Assembly (NCBI RefSeq): GCF_019175385.1 | Contig: NC_083345.1 | Span: forward strand, 119,477,657-119,541,656 | Length of the DNA: 64,000 nucleotides | Direction of reading: 5' to 3' | Origin: Lycium barbarum | Taxonomy: Eukaryota; Streptophyta; Magnoliopsida; Solanales; Solanaceae | Shown here: one piece after another, positions 45,769 to 58,688 of the stretch | How the letters are laid out: the number at the start of each line of letters is the position of its first letter | Numbering within the stretch: position 1 is the stretch's first letter | Made by a program: the position numbers and the translations under genes | The notes under the pieces: model-generated | What the model was told of the DNA's origin: nothing | What the model saw: the letters and a program-made list of their open reading frames with translations, nothing else | Databases searched by the model: none

Positions 45769-46409
45769 ATTGAAGAAAATACCAATAATAACTCTACTAA
45801 AGTTCAAAAAGTGTATATGCCCCACAGATAATGAATGAATTCTTTCTTTCCGTTTTGTGAAATTACAACAGACTTACAGCTGTATGAATGTGATGTTAGG
45901 GCCCAGTTTTTGGCCCCATGTATCACTTGATCACTCTCATTTCTTCAGCTTGACGAGACTATCAACATTTATATTGCTCAAACTCTTAAAAAATGCTGAT
46001 GTATGTGTTTCGAATTCTCTAAAAATAGTGTATTTTTATAGGATTCAACATGGGTGCAACATTTTTGAAGAGTCAAGCAACAAAGATCAACATCCATTTT
46101 TCGGCGATGACACTTCATGCTCAACAAGGACTAAGAAACCCCTTGAGAGGAAAGCTCTTTCATAAAGAGTAAAATCATGACAAGAGTTGGGATCAAAGAA
46201 ACCTAATTACGCTATTGATAAATTGAAATAGGAACTCCAAGGCTCAAGTCAAGTGGTAAGAGTGTAGCGTGTGATGTGTTGCTTAAGTGCACGCCACATG
46301 TTCGAATACTATTACAACCAAAAGTTCCATATTTAAATGGAGAAGGATAAAGAGACGAGCCTATTATCTATCGAGTTTTAACTATTTTTCAAAAGACAGC
46401 TATTTCTTC
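45769..46409. other. NLR upstream region, single copy
   Basis: No gene seen. At 46235-46312 AAGTCAAGTGGTAAG and ATGTTCGAATAC, ~50 bp apart, resemble the A and B boxes of a tRNA-derived SINE head, weakly. The segmental duplication begins at 46410, so this interval next to the NLR is not duplicated. Confidence 0.4.
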
Positions 46410-46750
46410 GAAACATGTGCCACTAACCCTAAAAAATTTCTTCATTATAAAAAAGAAAAAGCTTATAACATAGAACATTCTTTGTATGATAATAACTTGC
46501 GTGTGATTTACTGATCTCAGGCATAGTGTCACAATCATTATGTTATAAGATTCTTGATGAGATTGTGATCTGAACTTCAAGTTCCTCTGAAATCTATTCT
46601 AATGGCTTTGTAACTAAAGAAAAAGCAGCTTTCTTCACAAATTGATCATTTTAACACTTAATGTTTCCTCAACAAAATGAAACTCTTTTATTCATTCTTA
46701 AAACTGGAAGATAGTACTCCACTAATTTCCTAAAAGTGACTTCAAAAGCT

Positions 46751-46992
46751 TATCAAGATGATTGACATCCATGTAGAAGATAACAATATGGAAAAAAGAG
46801 TCCAACTTTTATAGATACCTAAAAAATAAAATAAGTTATCTTCTATAATCGGTTAAACTATATTAATAGTGTATCAAGATGATTGACATCCATGTAGAAG
46901 ATAACAATATGGAAAAAAGAGTCCAACTTTTATAGATACCTAAAAAATAAAACAGGTTATCTGCTATAATCGGTTAAACTATATTAATAGTG
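46751..46992. repeat. 121-bp tandem doublet
   Basis: TATCAAGATGATTGACATCC starts units at 46751 and 46872. The doublet is present in copy B as well (second unit split by a hAT element), so it predates the segmental duplication. Confidence 0.9.
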
Positions 46993-47055
46993 TAGAACTG
47001 TTTTACATTGTTAGTGTATACTATAAGTTAAATCTTTGATACAATTATCTAGCTC

Positions 47056-47285
47056 CAGGGGCGGAGCCAGGATTCCGACGTAGGGTGTTCATATTTTAGG
47101 ACAGGGGATGTGTGAGCGATAGTTTGCACACCCTTACCCGCTAGACTATCCTTCGTTTCTATGTCAAGGTTGTTCATTACTAGTATATATCCATAAAGTT
47201 CTATATTTAACATAGGCATTCGGCAATTTTTTTCGACGAAGGGTGTTCATATGAACACCCTTCAATGGGTGTGGCTCCGCCACTG
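47056..47285. mobile_element. hAT-type MITE (CAGGGGCGGA family, copy 2)
   Basis: CAGGGGCGGAGCCAGG to GTGGCTCCGCCACTG, 230 bp, TSD TCTAGCTC at 47048-47055 and 47286-47293. The empty site is at 56162-56169 in copy B. Confidence 0.95.
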
Positions 47286-49303
47286 TCTAGCTCATTGCTT
47301 AATCGGCTACGGAGCTGCTGGAAATAAGTATACAAAGTCACTTTTCTTTCTTTTGTATCAGAAAAGTCATTTATTTTTTGTCATTTCACTCACTCAAGCA
47401 TATATCTATCCACTTTTTACTGTCGTGGCACCTAATTTTTTAAGCCAAAAAAAAAAACACATTAAATCTAATTCATTTTTATCAAAAACCTCCTACCAGA
47501 ACCAATATCAGACCAATAAAATCTCTTTTTATGTTAATCCAATGCCAATGGTCTATTGGAAATAACCTCTCTATCCCATCAAGGTAGAGTTAAGGTCTGC
47601 GTACATCTAATTTTTCTAGATACCACATGTGAGATTACACTAAGTATGTTGTTGTGTTGTTGTTTATGCTAATCAAATGCCGAAAAGGTCCAAAATTACA
47701 ATAGATCTTTGGTCGCTGAAATTCATATAGCTACGGTTTATATCTAAAATTATTGCTAGCAGAATAAAAAATGACTTCACTCACTTATTTCTAATAATTC
47801 AATGACCGTTTAAACAATGACATTCTACAATTATTATCAAAATATAGTGGGTTCCAGCCCTACAGCATCATCCTACTTGACCCCCAATGTCAACTTAAAA
47901 AATAAAAAAATGAAACTATTTTTGGTCATGATTAATTAAAACTAGCTAGAAGACAAAATACTACTTACTAGATTCCTAAATGACTTTTGGCAAAACAATT
48001 GTCAATATATAATTTGCTACAATTATTAAATAAGCAGTGCATTCATCTTTCTATATTTAATAAATAAAAGGTACACGTTTTTGTGGAAAAATAATAAAGG
48101 GTCCCTCTTTCTTTTATAAAAAAAGATGATTTTGATGTGTGATGCTTTTTATCTTTGATCCTACTGAACAACGTTTCTCACAAAATTCCATTACTATTGT
48201 GATAACCTTTTCTCTGGAATATGTGCAATATCTGCATCCACATATTCCAGAAGCGTATTCCAGGATTAGCCGAAAAGAATAATATTTACACAATATGTAG
48301 TAAACGATAAACAAAGCCAAGGTATAGCTTAAAGGCCGATAACATGAGAAAAAACATTGGAGACTTACAAATAATGTTAGATGATTTCTCCCTTTTTACC
48401 TAAATGTTGGTGGGTAGAGTCATTCGATAATTGTGCTAGTGCGATATAGCAAATATATAGTAGAATACTCAAAGTGCGCAAACTGGCCTAGACACTGATG
48501 TTATAAAGATAAGGATTTAAGATATAAGCACTGACAGTATAACAATTAATCCAACTGATCAGTTCAAAGGAAAACTTTGTCCAGCCAAAAACAATTGAAC
48601 AAAGTATAGCACTTTATTTGCAACAAAATATACCCTCCCATTCTTTTTCTCAGAGGTAAATTTTGATCATTTTTTAACAGACTCTCCTAGTCATCTTAGA
48701 CCAATTGTCAGTCAACAAGGAGTAGAATATTAATCAGAAGTGGAATGACAAACATATAGTCTCCCAACAACAACAACGACATAAAGAAGACGTAAGGAAT
48801 CAATTAAGCATGCTTTTCACTTTACTCCATTTATTTTTAATTGTCATATTAGATATTTCTTGCGATATTATCTTGAATACTCTGCAAAATTTCGCTGTCA
48901 GAAAATATTTTGTGCAGTCCTGTGAAAAAATTAGGTCCTTTCTCCTTGTGAGAAAATCAGGTAATACATTTTTATTTTAAAGTACCCCTTTGTTTACCCA
49001 TCTAAATGAAAATTATGTATCACTCATATTAATAAGGGATTGATTGATGTATTGTGAATATATTTTTCATAATACTCAAAAGTAATTCTGACAGTCAATG
49101 AAGTAGGTGAAAATTATGAGAGATCTGGATTCAAATTTCAGTGGAGACAATGCTTTGTAATTTCGTTCCTTTTGCATAAACCCAGACAGATAGAGTTGCC
49201 CGATATCTCACATGTATCCAATAAAATAGTTGAGGTGTGTGTAAGCTGATCTGGAAACCAGATTATTCTAAAAAAAATGTCTGCAGTTCCGAAAACAAAA
49301 GGT

Positions 49304-50038
49304 TGTATACGGTAAAAACCGGATGTGAGCCAAACCGGTGAACGGGAACCGGAGGAAGGAACAATAATGCGCCCGAGGCTATTCGCCCTTGACCGAAACA
49401 GTGCCTGGGCCGAAGCTGAGCAAGGGCACCGACTGATCTACCCTCTGCATCGTTGAAACGGCCAAGCCCGAGGACTCGGGCTTTCATGGCCGTTGGTCCG
49501 CATGGCCGTTAGTCCGAGTGACCGTTTGTCCGTGTGGCTGTTGCAGACGGGTCACGCGCCAGTAACGTCCAGTCATGGTCAACTACCTACCATGCGTGTG
49601 TCAGACGGCGCCGTCAGTCTAATCCCACCAAATCCGTGCAGAGCAGTCCTTTTTATTATTATTTTATTAACTCATATTGTATGAGAACCATGGGAGTGTC
49701 ACTATAAATAGGGCATATCCCCTTCCTTTAAAGGGGTTGGTCACTTTTATTTTCCAAGAACACTTGTAGTAGAAGAATTCATATATACAATCTCTCTCAT
49801 TATTTGATTCGGCCAAGGCCACCAGTTATTATTATTATTGCATTCCATCCATCTAATATCATACTTTATTCACTAACGTTCGTATCACTAGCAAACTATC
49901 GTCATTAGCCGTTTCACTAAGGAGCTCCCAAATACTTGTTCCCCCCCCCCCCCCCCCCCCCCAACACACATCAAGAACAAAGCACATATCCTATATCCAT
50001 TCACAAATTTAATTGATTATCCGGATCCGGGGTAAACA
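49304..50038. mobile_element. Solo LTR (735 bp) specific to copy A
   Basis: TGTATACGG to GGGGTAAACA. Flanks are AAGGT (49299-49303) and AAGGC (50039-50043); the empty site in B (61207-61211) reads AAGGC, so the left copy has one change. Contains CTATAAATAGGGC (~49703) as probable TATA and a run of ~22 C at ~49940-49961. No internal domain. Confidence 0.88.
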
Positions 50039-50407
50039 AAGGCCTGAGTGAAAGATTAATGAAAAGCATAGCTAAATACCTAATGTTAGCATTGATTTAT
50101 TTCTCAAGCCAAATTCATTTTGAGGAAATTGAAAAGAGATATAGAAAAGGCATCAATGCCAAAATTGTTGATAGAAGATATTTTCTTTCAAAATTGTGGA
50201 TCCCCTCCTAAGTCCTAAATTGTAGCATAAAAAGATTTAACTGATTTATATTAGATTGAATAATTTTTTACTATTAATGTATTTTAATCCGTCATAATAG
50301 GTAAGAACATGCACTTCATTGATCTTTAAGCCACACCCTTAAATGCAAAATTTAACTATTTTTTTCTTGTTCACATAATGGAGATGAATGAAAAAAACAC
50401 CTAAGTA

Positions 50408-51095
50408 GGCGTTTGGACATGCGATTTCATATCATGATTTAAAACCATGAGATAAAATCAGCGTTTGGACATGCGATTTCATCTCATGAGATGAAATCCC
50501 AAATCATCCAAAAAGGCATGATTTGAGATTTTAAAATTTTTAAATGTAAAACTTGATCCATAAGTTTATATTTGTAAAAAAGAACTATAAGTCAGTAAAT
50601 ATTTTTAACAATTGCTCTCACCAACCATTTACCAACCTTATTAACTTCTACCAACATTTATTTGTGTTCTAACTTCTACCAACCTTTATTTATGTTCTAT
50701 TTGTTTCCAAACACGTTAACAATGTTGGTTCATCTTCTTGGCCATCTGATCGGGAAATGCATGTTCGGTGTGAAGAGATTGTTCGTATCATGTAGAAGGA
50801 TTATATTAAAGAGTAGTTACATTATTATTTACGTTAAATTTTCTTTTTTATTGAACTAAAGTTTAATCAATTGATGTTATGTTTTTTAAAAAGGCCTTCT
50901 AGTCGCGTATTAATTTTTGTTATGAACTATGACTTGCTCATTTGGTAAGATTGTATAAGAATTGGGAAAGATTTGATAGTTTTCACAACTTGTTGGGTTT
51001 TTATGTCTATAAGAAAAAATGCAACTTAAGAATTTTAAATTGCATGTCCAAACGTGATTTCATCTTATGATTTCAAATCATGTCCAAACGGCTCC
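50408..51095. mobile_element. MITE with GGCGTTTGGACATG termini, shared by A and B
   Basis: GGCGTTTGGACATGCGATTT at the left, ATGTCCAAACGGCTCC at the right, with internal repeats of the terminus. The same element sits at 61577-62264 in copy B, so it predates the duplication. Confidence 0.7.
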
Positions 51096-51348
51096 AAGAA
51101 AAGGCAAAAACCAATTCTAGCTAAATTAAGGCATAACACTGTCTAGTGGTAAGAATAGGAAATATAAGAGCAAAAGTACTTTGAAGTTCACTAGGCACTA
51201 TATTCTGCCCAAACAATAGAAAGATTCTTTCTAGATATTTCCTTAACCATGTACATGTGAGTGAAAATGAAAGAAGATAAAGACCATTATCTTCATGTAC
51301 TTTTCCCCTAATTTCCACATTCCACTTTTTTTCAAAATTATTATGGTA

Positions 51349-52080
51349 CTAGTTATGTGAGGCCCGTGCCAAACTCAAGATATAAAAGTAGATATTTTAA
51401 TTAAAAAAATATAATTTGTGTCAGTACAAGTGTACAACAACAATAACCATATACCCATTGTAGTCCCACAAGTGGGTAATTACGTTAGTAATAATTAAAT
51501 TTCATATAAGTATATTTTCAATATATGAAAGCAAAACTTTCATTCCACTCCTTTAATATTTTAACTTTCATTTTGATGCAATTATTTACTTCAAATAAAA
51601 TGCGGAGCCCGAATTTGACATTTATAAGTTATGTATCCTAATTTTCTGAAGTTATTTAGTTCTAAATAAATAATCTATACATAGTTAATATGAACTTTTA
51701 AGACAAATACATAATTTAACTTGTGCAGCGGATGGAGTTGCTCCTCCCTTAATTAGGGATTAGGGGTTCGAACATGGATATTGGAAAAATCTTTGGAGGG
51801 AGCGCTTCTCCCGAATGGGCACTATACAGTGCGAATTATCTGGATTAATTGGGCTTAAATGCGGATATCGAGCACCAAATAGAAAACCAAAGAACATGAA
51901 AAATGAGGTAGGATGTTCGATAGCTTTTGAAAAGTAGACTTTGAAAACAAAAAATAAATAAATTTAACTTAAATAAATAAGATTGGGACCTAAAAGTAAT
52001 TAATTAAAAAGTTTTAAAAAAATTGAAAATTTTTGTAAGGACTACAAAAGTCCCTAAGTTTGCCCTTATATATAGTAGTA
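51349..52080. mobile_element. 732-bp insertion specific to copy A, class unresolved
   Basis: Copy B reads straight from TTATGGTA (62510-62516) to CGTTGACACC, while A has 732 extra bases from CTAGTTATGTGAGGCCC to ATATATAGTAGTAA, possibly with a TA duplication. It contains a near full-length SINE. Terminal complementarity is too weak to assign a class. Confidence 0.6.
51718..51905 (+). mobile_element. tRNA-derived SINE (Solanaceae type), near full length
   Basis: An A-box-like head (GTGCAGCGGATGGAGTTGC), B box GGGGTTCGAACATGG (~51764), then GGAGGGAGCGCTTCTCCC, GAATGGGCACTATAC and GGATATCGAGCACC. The order is that of the common Solanaceae tRNA-derived SINE. Ends approximate. Confidence 0.7.
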
Positions 52081-52322
52081 ATATGTTGACACCTAATTTT
52101 GACCTTCAATAATTTATTTTAATTACCCAGAGTTCTTGGATAACAAACAGAGTGAAATGTGATTATTTTTTTTAAAGCCAAAATGATTTTACAAAATTGT
52201 TTCGATAATATTTTGCCATGTCATTTAACAAAATATCTCCAAATATATATATTATAAATCATTTAGAAAATAATTCACATATCTGTAGAATTAGCATGAA
52301 GCATTTGCCAAGTTTAATCAAA

Positions 52323-52726
52323 AAGTGGCTGAAATAGTCCTGACATCGAATTGTTTTTTAAAAAAAATTGCAAGGGAAGGATTTCCTAAAAACTATGCCT
52401 ATTCGGATAAAGTTACATAGAAAATATGCCTTATCCGACATAAGTTGTGTATTAACTAATTTCGCAAGGCAAAGGTTTCATACTCGGGCAAAGTTACACA
52501 AACTATGTCTTATGTGGCATAACTTCATTAGAATGAAGTTATGCCGGATAAGGAAAAGGTTTCTATGAAACTATGCCTATAGGTAGAGTTTGTGTGTAAC
52601 TTTGCCTACAGGCATAGTTTCTGTACCGGAATAGGCATAATTTCTATGAAAACCTTGCGGAATTCTTTTTTTTTTTTTTTTTTTGTGACTCAGCCAAAAA
52701 TATGTCAGATAAGGCATAGTTTCTGA
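52323..52726. repeat. GGCATAA-rich short-repeat tract
   Basis: Dense GGCATA/TATGCC repeats (ATTAGAATGAAGTTATGCCGG, AACTATGCCTATAGG) similar to the clusters in the inverted-repeat element at 8440-9940. Probably a fragment of that repeat family. No gene. Confidence 0.5.
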
Positions 52727-53287
52727 CAGTGTCGGCTGATGGGCAAGGCAGCCAAAGCAATGGCTTTAGGCCCCCAAAATTCGGGGGCCCCATTTTCACT
52801 AATAATAGGTTTATGAATTATTATTTTAAGAAAATACTCCCTTTGTCCTAATGTATGTTACTTTTCGCTTTCCATATTCAAACTGCATGAACTTTGATCA
52901 ATATTTTAGAATGTGTTTTTTCACCAAATTGATATGAAAAAAGTTGTAACTTATAGTAGTTTTTCATGTAGTTTTCAAATATATAAATTTTAATCTAAAA
53001 ATATTGAGTTAAATCTAATCCAATTTAGTTTCAAAGTTCAGTCAAAGTGACTTTCGAAAAGCGAAAAATATCACATAAATTGGGATGAAGGAAATAATAT
53101 TTAAAAGTAAAAAGGTACAATTATAACTAAAACGGGGAAGAAAACTATTACATTTATTATAAATGTTGATTGCACCGGTTAGAAAAGCAGACTTCATGAT
53201 AAAAATATATAAGGAATTTTTTTTAAAAAGTAAAGTCTCTCATCAAGATTTGGGCTTTAGGCGACTAAAAACGTTGAGCCGGCCCTG
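52727..53287. mobile_element. hAT-type MITE with GTTTCTGA TSD
   Basis: CAGTGTCGGCTGATGGGC to GTTGAGCCGGCCCTG, 561 bp, TSD GTTTCTGA at 52719-52726 and 53288-53295. A Stowaway-like MITE is nested inside. Confidence 0.92.
52837..53094. mobile_element. Stowaway-like MITE nested in the hAT MITE
   Basis: TA, then CTCCCTTTGTCCTAATGTATG; at the right CACATAAATTGGGATGAAGG, ending before TA (53095-53096). Confidence 0.8.
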
Positions 53288-53460
53288 GTTTCTGAACTAG
53301 TGATTTTCTCTCTTCCACTCCCATATTCTTTTTAAAACGAGAAATAGTATACTTTCAATAGAGATGTGAGTTTGCCTGTTGAATGGCACACTTGAAACTA
53401 ATGAAGGAAAATTCGTTATAGCCTGTCCAAGCAGGTCAAAAAAAAAAAAAAAAAAAAAAT

Positions 53461-53974
53461 GGAAAAGGGTCAAAATTACCCCTAAACTTTGGAAAATAGT
53501 TTATTCATACCCTTCGTTATACTTTAGGGCCAATTATACCCTTACTATTATACTATGTGGTCAATTATACTTTTATGACTAATGGCTGCCACGTGGCATC
53601 ATCCCAACCCTTTAAAATTATTTTACCCTAAAATAATTTTTTACCCACTAAAATAACCCAACCGGTCCCAATTTTTTTTCCAGCCAAACTAATAACAATT
53701 TTTTTTAATTTTTTTTTTGCTGGAAAAATTATCCGTATTAGTTTTACTGGAAAAATAATAATTCGGGTCGGGTTGAGTTATTTTAGTGGGTAAACAATTA
53801 TTTGAGGGTAAAATAATTTTGAAGGGCTAGGATGAGGCCACGTGGCAGCCGATAGACATAAGGGTATAATTGACCTCATAGTATAACGGTAAAGGTATAA
53901 TTGACCCTAAAGTATAACGAAAGGTATGGATGAACTATTTTTCAAAGTTCGGGGGTAATTTTGGCCCTTTTCCG
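53461..53974. mobile_element. Foldback MITE with ~220-bp arms
   Basis: GGAAAAGGGTCAAAATTACC (53461) is inverted at TAATTTTGGCCCTTTTCC (53956-53973). Inward, GCCACGTGGCATC and GGCCACGTGGCAGCC are complementary too. Flanked by A runs on both sides. Non-coding; hairpin-forming. Confidence 0.85.
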
Positions 53975-54614
53975 AAAAAAAAAAAAAAAAAACCTTCATA
54001 ATCAAACATGGAGCAATGAATCGACATAAAATACTCCGGCATGAGCCAAATAGCGGCCGGCGAAGAAGTCTGGTGCTCCCATCGAAGGAAAAAGGATTAA
54101 TAAAGATTCATGACATTGCTGATCCGATGGAAACATGTGCCACTAACCCTCAAAAATTTCTTCATTATAAAAAAGAAAAAGCTTATAACATAGAACATTC
54201 TTTGTATGATAATAACTTGCGTGTGATTTACTGATCTCAGGCATAGTGTCACAATCATTATGTTATAAGATTCTTGATGAGATTGTGATCTGAACTTCAA
54301 GTTCCTCTGAAATCTATTCTAATGGCTTTGTAACTAAAGAAAAAGCAGCTTTCTTCACAAATTGATCATTTTAACACTTAATGTTTCCTCAACAAAATGA
54401 AACTCTTTTATTCATTCTTAAAACTGGAAGATAGTACTTCACTAATTTCCTAAAAGTGACTTCAAAAGCTTATCAAGATGATTGACATCCATGTAGAAGA
54501 TAACAATATGGAAAAAAGAGTCCAACTTTTATAGATACCTAAAAAATAAAATAAGTTATTTTCTATAATCGGTTAAACTATATTAATAGTGTATCAAGAT
54601 GATTGACATCCATG

Positions 54615-56005
54615 TAGGCCTGTCAACCGGTTCCAACCGGAACCGCCTAACCGGTTCCGGTTAACCGGTTTTAAAGTCCAAACCGGAACCGGTCCGGTTT
54701 GGATTGGTTAATTTTTTTTTTTTTTGTATTATATATATATATTATAGTATTTATTTGTATATTGTAGGTATATTTACATATGTTATACAACTTTATAATT
54801 AAAGTTTAAACATTTACTGACTAACAGCCTAACAGCAAGTCAGCAATACATAATAGTGCTTTTCGTACACATATATATGTATAACTTACATATACTTATA
54901 TATATACTATATATATGTATAACTTAATATATATACTATATATATGTATATATATGTACTATATACTATATATAGGTATAACTTAATATATATACTATAT
55001 ATACAATATATACTTAATATATATACTATATATATTTATATAATATATATACTTATATATGTGTATAGCTTAATATATATAGTATATATACTATATATAC
55101 TTATATATATGTACTATATACTATATATACTTACTTATATACTATATACACTTACTTATATACTATATATACTTGTATACTATATATACTTACTTATATA
55201 CTATATATACTATATATACTTGTATATATGTACTATATACTATATATACTTACTTATATACTATATATACTTATATTCCTAACTTAATAAAAGTAAAAAT
55301 ATGAACACAAGTAAATAGAAGAAAGCTCAATGAGCCATATATTTTATTCATTCTTGGATAACATTTATTAAATTGCGTAAATTAAATTTCGAAAAATAAA
55401 TTGCTAGAATTAAATTGCGAAAATTAAAGATAGAGTTGGAACGAAGGTACCAAATTGCCGGATTAATTTCCAACAAAGCGAAGGCGGCTAGAATTGCAAA
55501 TCCACCAAAGCTACTTCGGATTGTTGCAAAATCACCAACTCCACCAACAATATTATAATTGCAAAATTAATAATTGAAAGTTGAAACTATAATAAGACTT
55601 TGTGGCTAATTATTGCAAAGTAACTATAATTGAGAGATTGAGATTTGAGAGAAAGATGAAGAAGAGTGAATTGAAATGAAAATGAAGAAGGGTTTATATA
55701 GGGGTGGGGGAGAGGTTAAAGTGTTAAAAAAAAAAATTTGGGGGCCAAAAATTAAGAAAATTACCGTTTGGCAACGACCATTTTTGCAAATGGACCGTTG
55801 CCAACGGTCCATTACCGAGGCCCAACGGCTCTTTCCTTTTTTTTTTTTTTTTAATTTTAACCGGTTTAACCGGTCCGGTTCCGGTTAAAAAAAATTTGGA
55901 ACCGGACCGGTAAACTAATATCCGGTTAACCGGTTATACCGGTTCCGGTTTAACCGGTCCGGTTACCGGTTAAAATCGGTTACAATGAACCGGTTGACAC
56001 CTTTA
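54615..56005. mobile_element. 1391-bp hAT-type non-autonomous element, specific to copy B
   Basis: TAGGCCTGTCAACCGG to CCGGTTGACACCTTTA, TSD CATCCATG at 54607-54614 and 56006-56013; the empty site in A is 46887-46894. Subterminal zones are packed with AACCGG/CCGGTT repeats on both sides (54630-54705, 55855-55995), like transposase-binding arrays. The centre is a TATATAC-rich satellite (54740-55290) and ~500 bp of unique DNA. No transposase. Confidence 0.92.
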
Positions 56006-57091
56006 CATCCATGTATAACAATATGGAAAAAAGAGTCCAACTTTTATAGATACCTAAAAAATAAAACAGGTTATCTGCTATAATCGGTTAAACTATATTA
56101 ATAGTGTAGAACTGTGTTGCATTGTTAGTGTATACTATAAGTTAAATCTTTGATACAATTATCTAGCTCATTGCTTAATCGGCTACTGAGCTGCTGGAAA
56201 TAAGTATACAAAGTCACTTTTCTTTCTTTTGCATCAGAAAAGTCATTTATTTTTTTGTCATTTCACTCACTCAAGCATATATCTATCCACTTTTTACTGT
56301 CGTGGCACCTAATTTTTTAAGCCAAAAAAAAAAAAACACATTAAATCTAATTCATTTTTATCAAAAACCTCCTACCCGAACCAATATCAGACCAATAAAA
56401 TCTCTTTTTATGCAAATCCAATGCCGATGGTCTATTGGAAATAACCTCTCTACCCCATCAAGGTAAAGTTAAGGTCTGTGTACTAACTTCTCCAGATACC
56501 GCATGTGGGATTACACTAAGTATGTTTTTGTGTTGTTGTTTATGCTAATCAAATGCCGAAAAGGTCCAAAATTACAATAGATCTCTGGTCGCTGAAATTC
56601 ATATAGCTACGGTTTATATCTAAAATTATTGCTAGCAGAATAAAAAATGACTTCACTCACTTATTTCTAATAATTCAGTCACCGTTTAAACAATGACATT
56701 CTACAATTATTATCAAAATATAGTGGGTTCCAGCCCTAGAGCATCATCCTACTTGACCCCCAATGTCAACTTAAAAAATAAAAAAATGAAACTATTTTTG
56801 GTCATGATTTATTAAAACTAGCTAGAAGACAAAATACTACTTACTAGATTCCTAAATGACTTTTGGCAAAACAATTGTCAATATATAATTTGCTACAATT
56901 ATTAAATAAGCAGTGCATTCATCTTTCTATATTTAATAAATAAAAGGTACACGTTTTGTGGAAAAATAAATAAGGGTCCCTCTTTCTTTTATAAAAAAAG
57001 ATGATTTTGATGTGTGATGCTTTTTATCTTTGATCCTACTGAACAACGTTTCTCACAAAACTCCATTACTAATGTGATAACCTTTTCTCTG

Positions 57092-57288
57092 CAGGGGCGG
57101 ATGTACCAAGAGCTCAGGGTGTTCACCCGAACATCCTGGACAAAAAATTACAGTGTATATTTAGGATAAATTTTATGTGTTTATGTACATATATTAACTT
57201 TTGAACACCCTGAACATATATTACAGTGTATATTTAGGTTCAATTATTTTTCCGAATACCCTGAGTGAAAATCCTGAATCCGCCACTG
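57092..57288. mobile_element. hAT-type MITE (CAGGGGCGGA family, copy 3)
   Basis: CAGGGGCGGATGTACC to GAATCCGCCACTG, 197 bp, TSD TTTCTCTG at 57084-57091 and 57289-57296; the empty site in A is 48209-48216. Confidence 0.95.
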
Positions 57289-58132
57289 TTTCTCTGTAAT
57301 ATCTGCATCCACATATTCCAGAAGCGTATTCCAGGATTAGCCGAAAAGAATAATATTTACACAATATGTAGTAAACGATAAACAAAGCCAAGGTATAGCT
57401 TAAAGGCCGATAACATAAGAAAAAACATTGGAGACTTACAAATAATGTTAGATGATTTTTCCATTTTTACCTAAATATTAGTGGGCAGAGTCATCCGATA
57501 ATTATGCTGGTGCGATATAGCAAATATATAGTAGAATACTCAAAGTGCGCAAGCTGGCCTAGACACTGATGTTATAAAGATAAGGATTTAAGATATAAGC
57601 ACTGACAGTATAACAATTAATCCAACTGATCAGTTCAAAGGAAAACTTTGTCCAGCCAAAAACAATTGAACAAAGTATAGCACTTTATTTGCAACAAAAT
57701 ATACCCTCCCATTCTTTTTCTCAGAGGTAAATTTTGATCATTTTTTAACAGACTCTCCAAGTCATCTTAGACCAATTGTCAGTCAAAAAGGAGTAGAATA
57801 TTAATCAGAAGTGGAATGACAAACATATAGTCTCCCAACAACAGCAACAACAACATCAATGACATAAAGAAGACGTAAGGAATCAATTAAGCATGCTTTT
57901 CACTTTACTCCATTTATTTTTAACTGTCATATTAGATATTTCTTGCGGTATTATCTTGAATACTCTGCAAAATTTCGCTGTCGGAAAATATTTTGCAGTC
58001 CTGTGAAAAAATTAGGTCCTTTCTCCTTGTGAGAAAATCAGGTAATACATTTTTATTTTAAAGTACCCCTTTGTTTACCCATCTAAATGAAAATTATGTA
58101 TCACTCATATTAATAAGGGATTGATTGATGTA

Positions 58133-58606
58133 TGTGAAAAATTAAAGTTAATTTTTTGGAAGAATAAATATCATAGATATTTAGAAGAGTTTCTAGAAAG
58201 CTATAATGTAATATCTTTGATATATATTGTATTCAGGAAATATCTAGAAATTCTAGACACTTAGATATTTATAGTTGATGATAGAATTATATAGATCCTT
58301 TTGTATCTAGAATAATATCAAGATATTCTAGAGTAGTGGTAGGAGATAAAGATAACTAGATTTTTCTAATAGGTGTATCTAGAAGTATTTCTAGAACCAT
58401 CCCTCCACAAGTATAAATAGGGGTGGTCTTAGTCATTTGTAACCAACCCCAATTGTAAGCTAATACTACCAATACAAGCCAATTCAAATAAACTTTTCCT
58501 TTCCATAACTTCCTCTTTTTTAGTTGAATCTTCCGATCTTAGTTAACGATCTTGGGCTAGCAAAAGGTCTTCCCGATTTACCTTTCTTCTGCTATATTTC
58601 TCTACA
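58133..58606 (+). repeat. 5' LTR of the captured-gene copia element
   Basis: 474 bp with GTATAAATAGGGG near 58420 as TATA box; pairs with 60481-60954 with about ten differences by eye. Confidence 0.92.
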
Positions 58607-58619
58607 TGGTATCAGAGCC
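58607..58619 (+). other. Primer binding site, initiator tRNA-Met
   Basis: TGGTATCAGAGCC directly after the LTR. Confidence 0.92.
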
Positions 58620-58688
58620 ATAGCCGTAGTTGGCTTCTGGATTTTATTTCAAGATCGGGTTAGTGGTAGATTCAACTGGTTTCTCTAA

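Larger units (their letters stand above)
46410..52322. repeat. Segmental duplication, copy A
   Basis: Direct-orientation paralogue of 54130-62752. Co-linear blocks include AAACATGTGCCACTAACCC at the left edge, the 121-bp doublet, ~47286-49300, ~50041-51348 and the first 240 bases of a Tat-type LTR (52084-52322) at the right edge. Divergence from B is below 1 percent in the first 470 bp and about 2 percent in ~48360-49040, by eye. No gene is recognised inside. Copy-specific insertions are at 47056, 49304 and 51349. Confidence 0.92.

Noticed and set aside
54944..55282. 112-codon tyrosine/isoleucine-rich frame
   Set aside because: Translation of a TATATAC satellite inside a hAT element.
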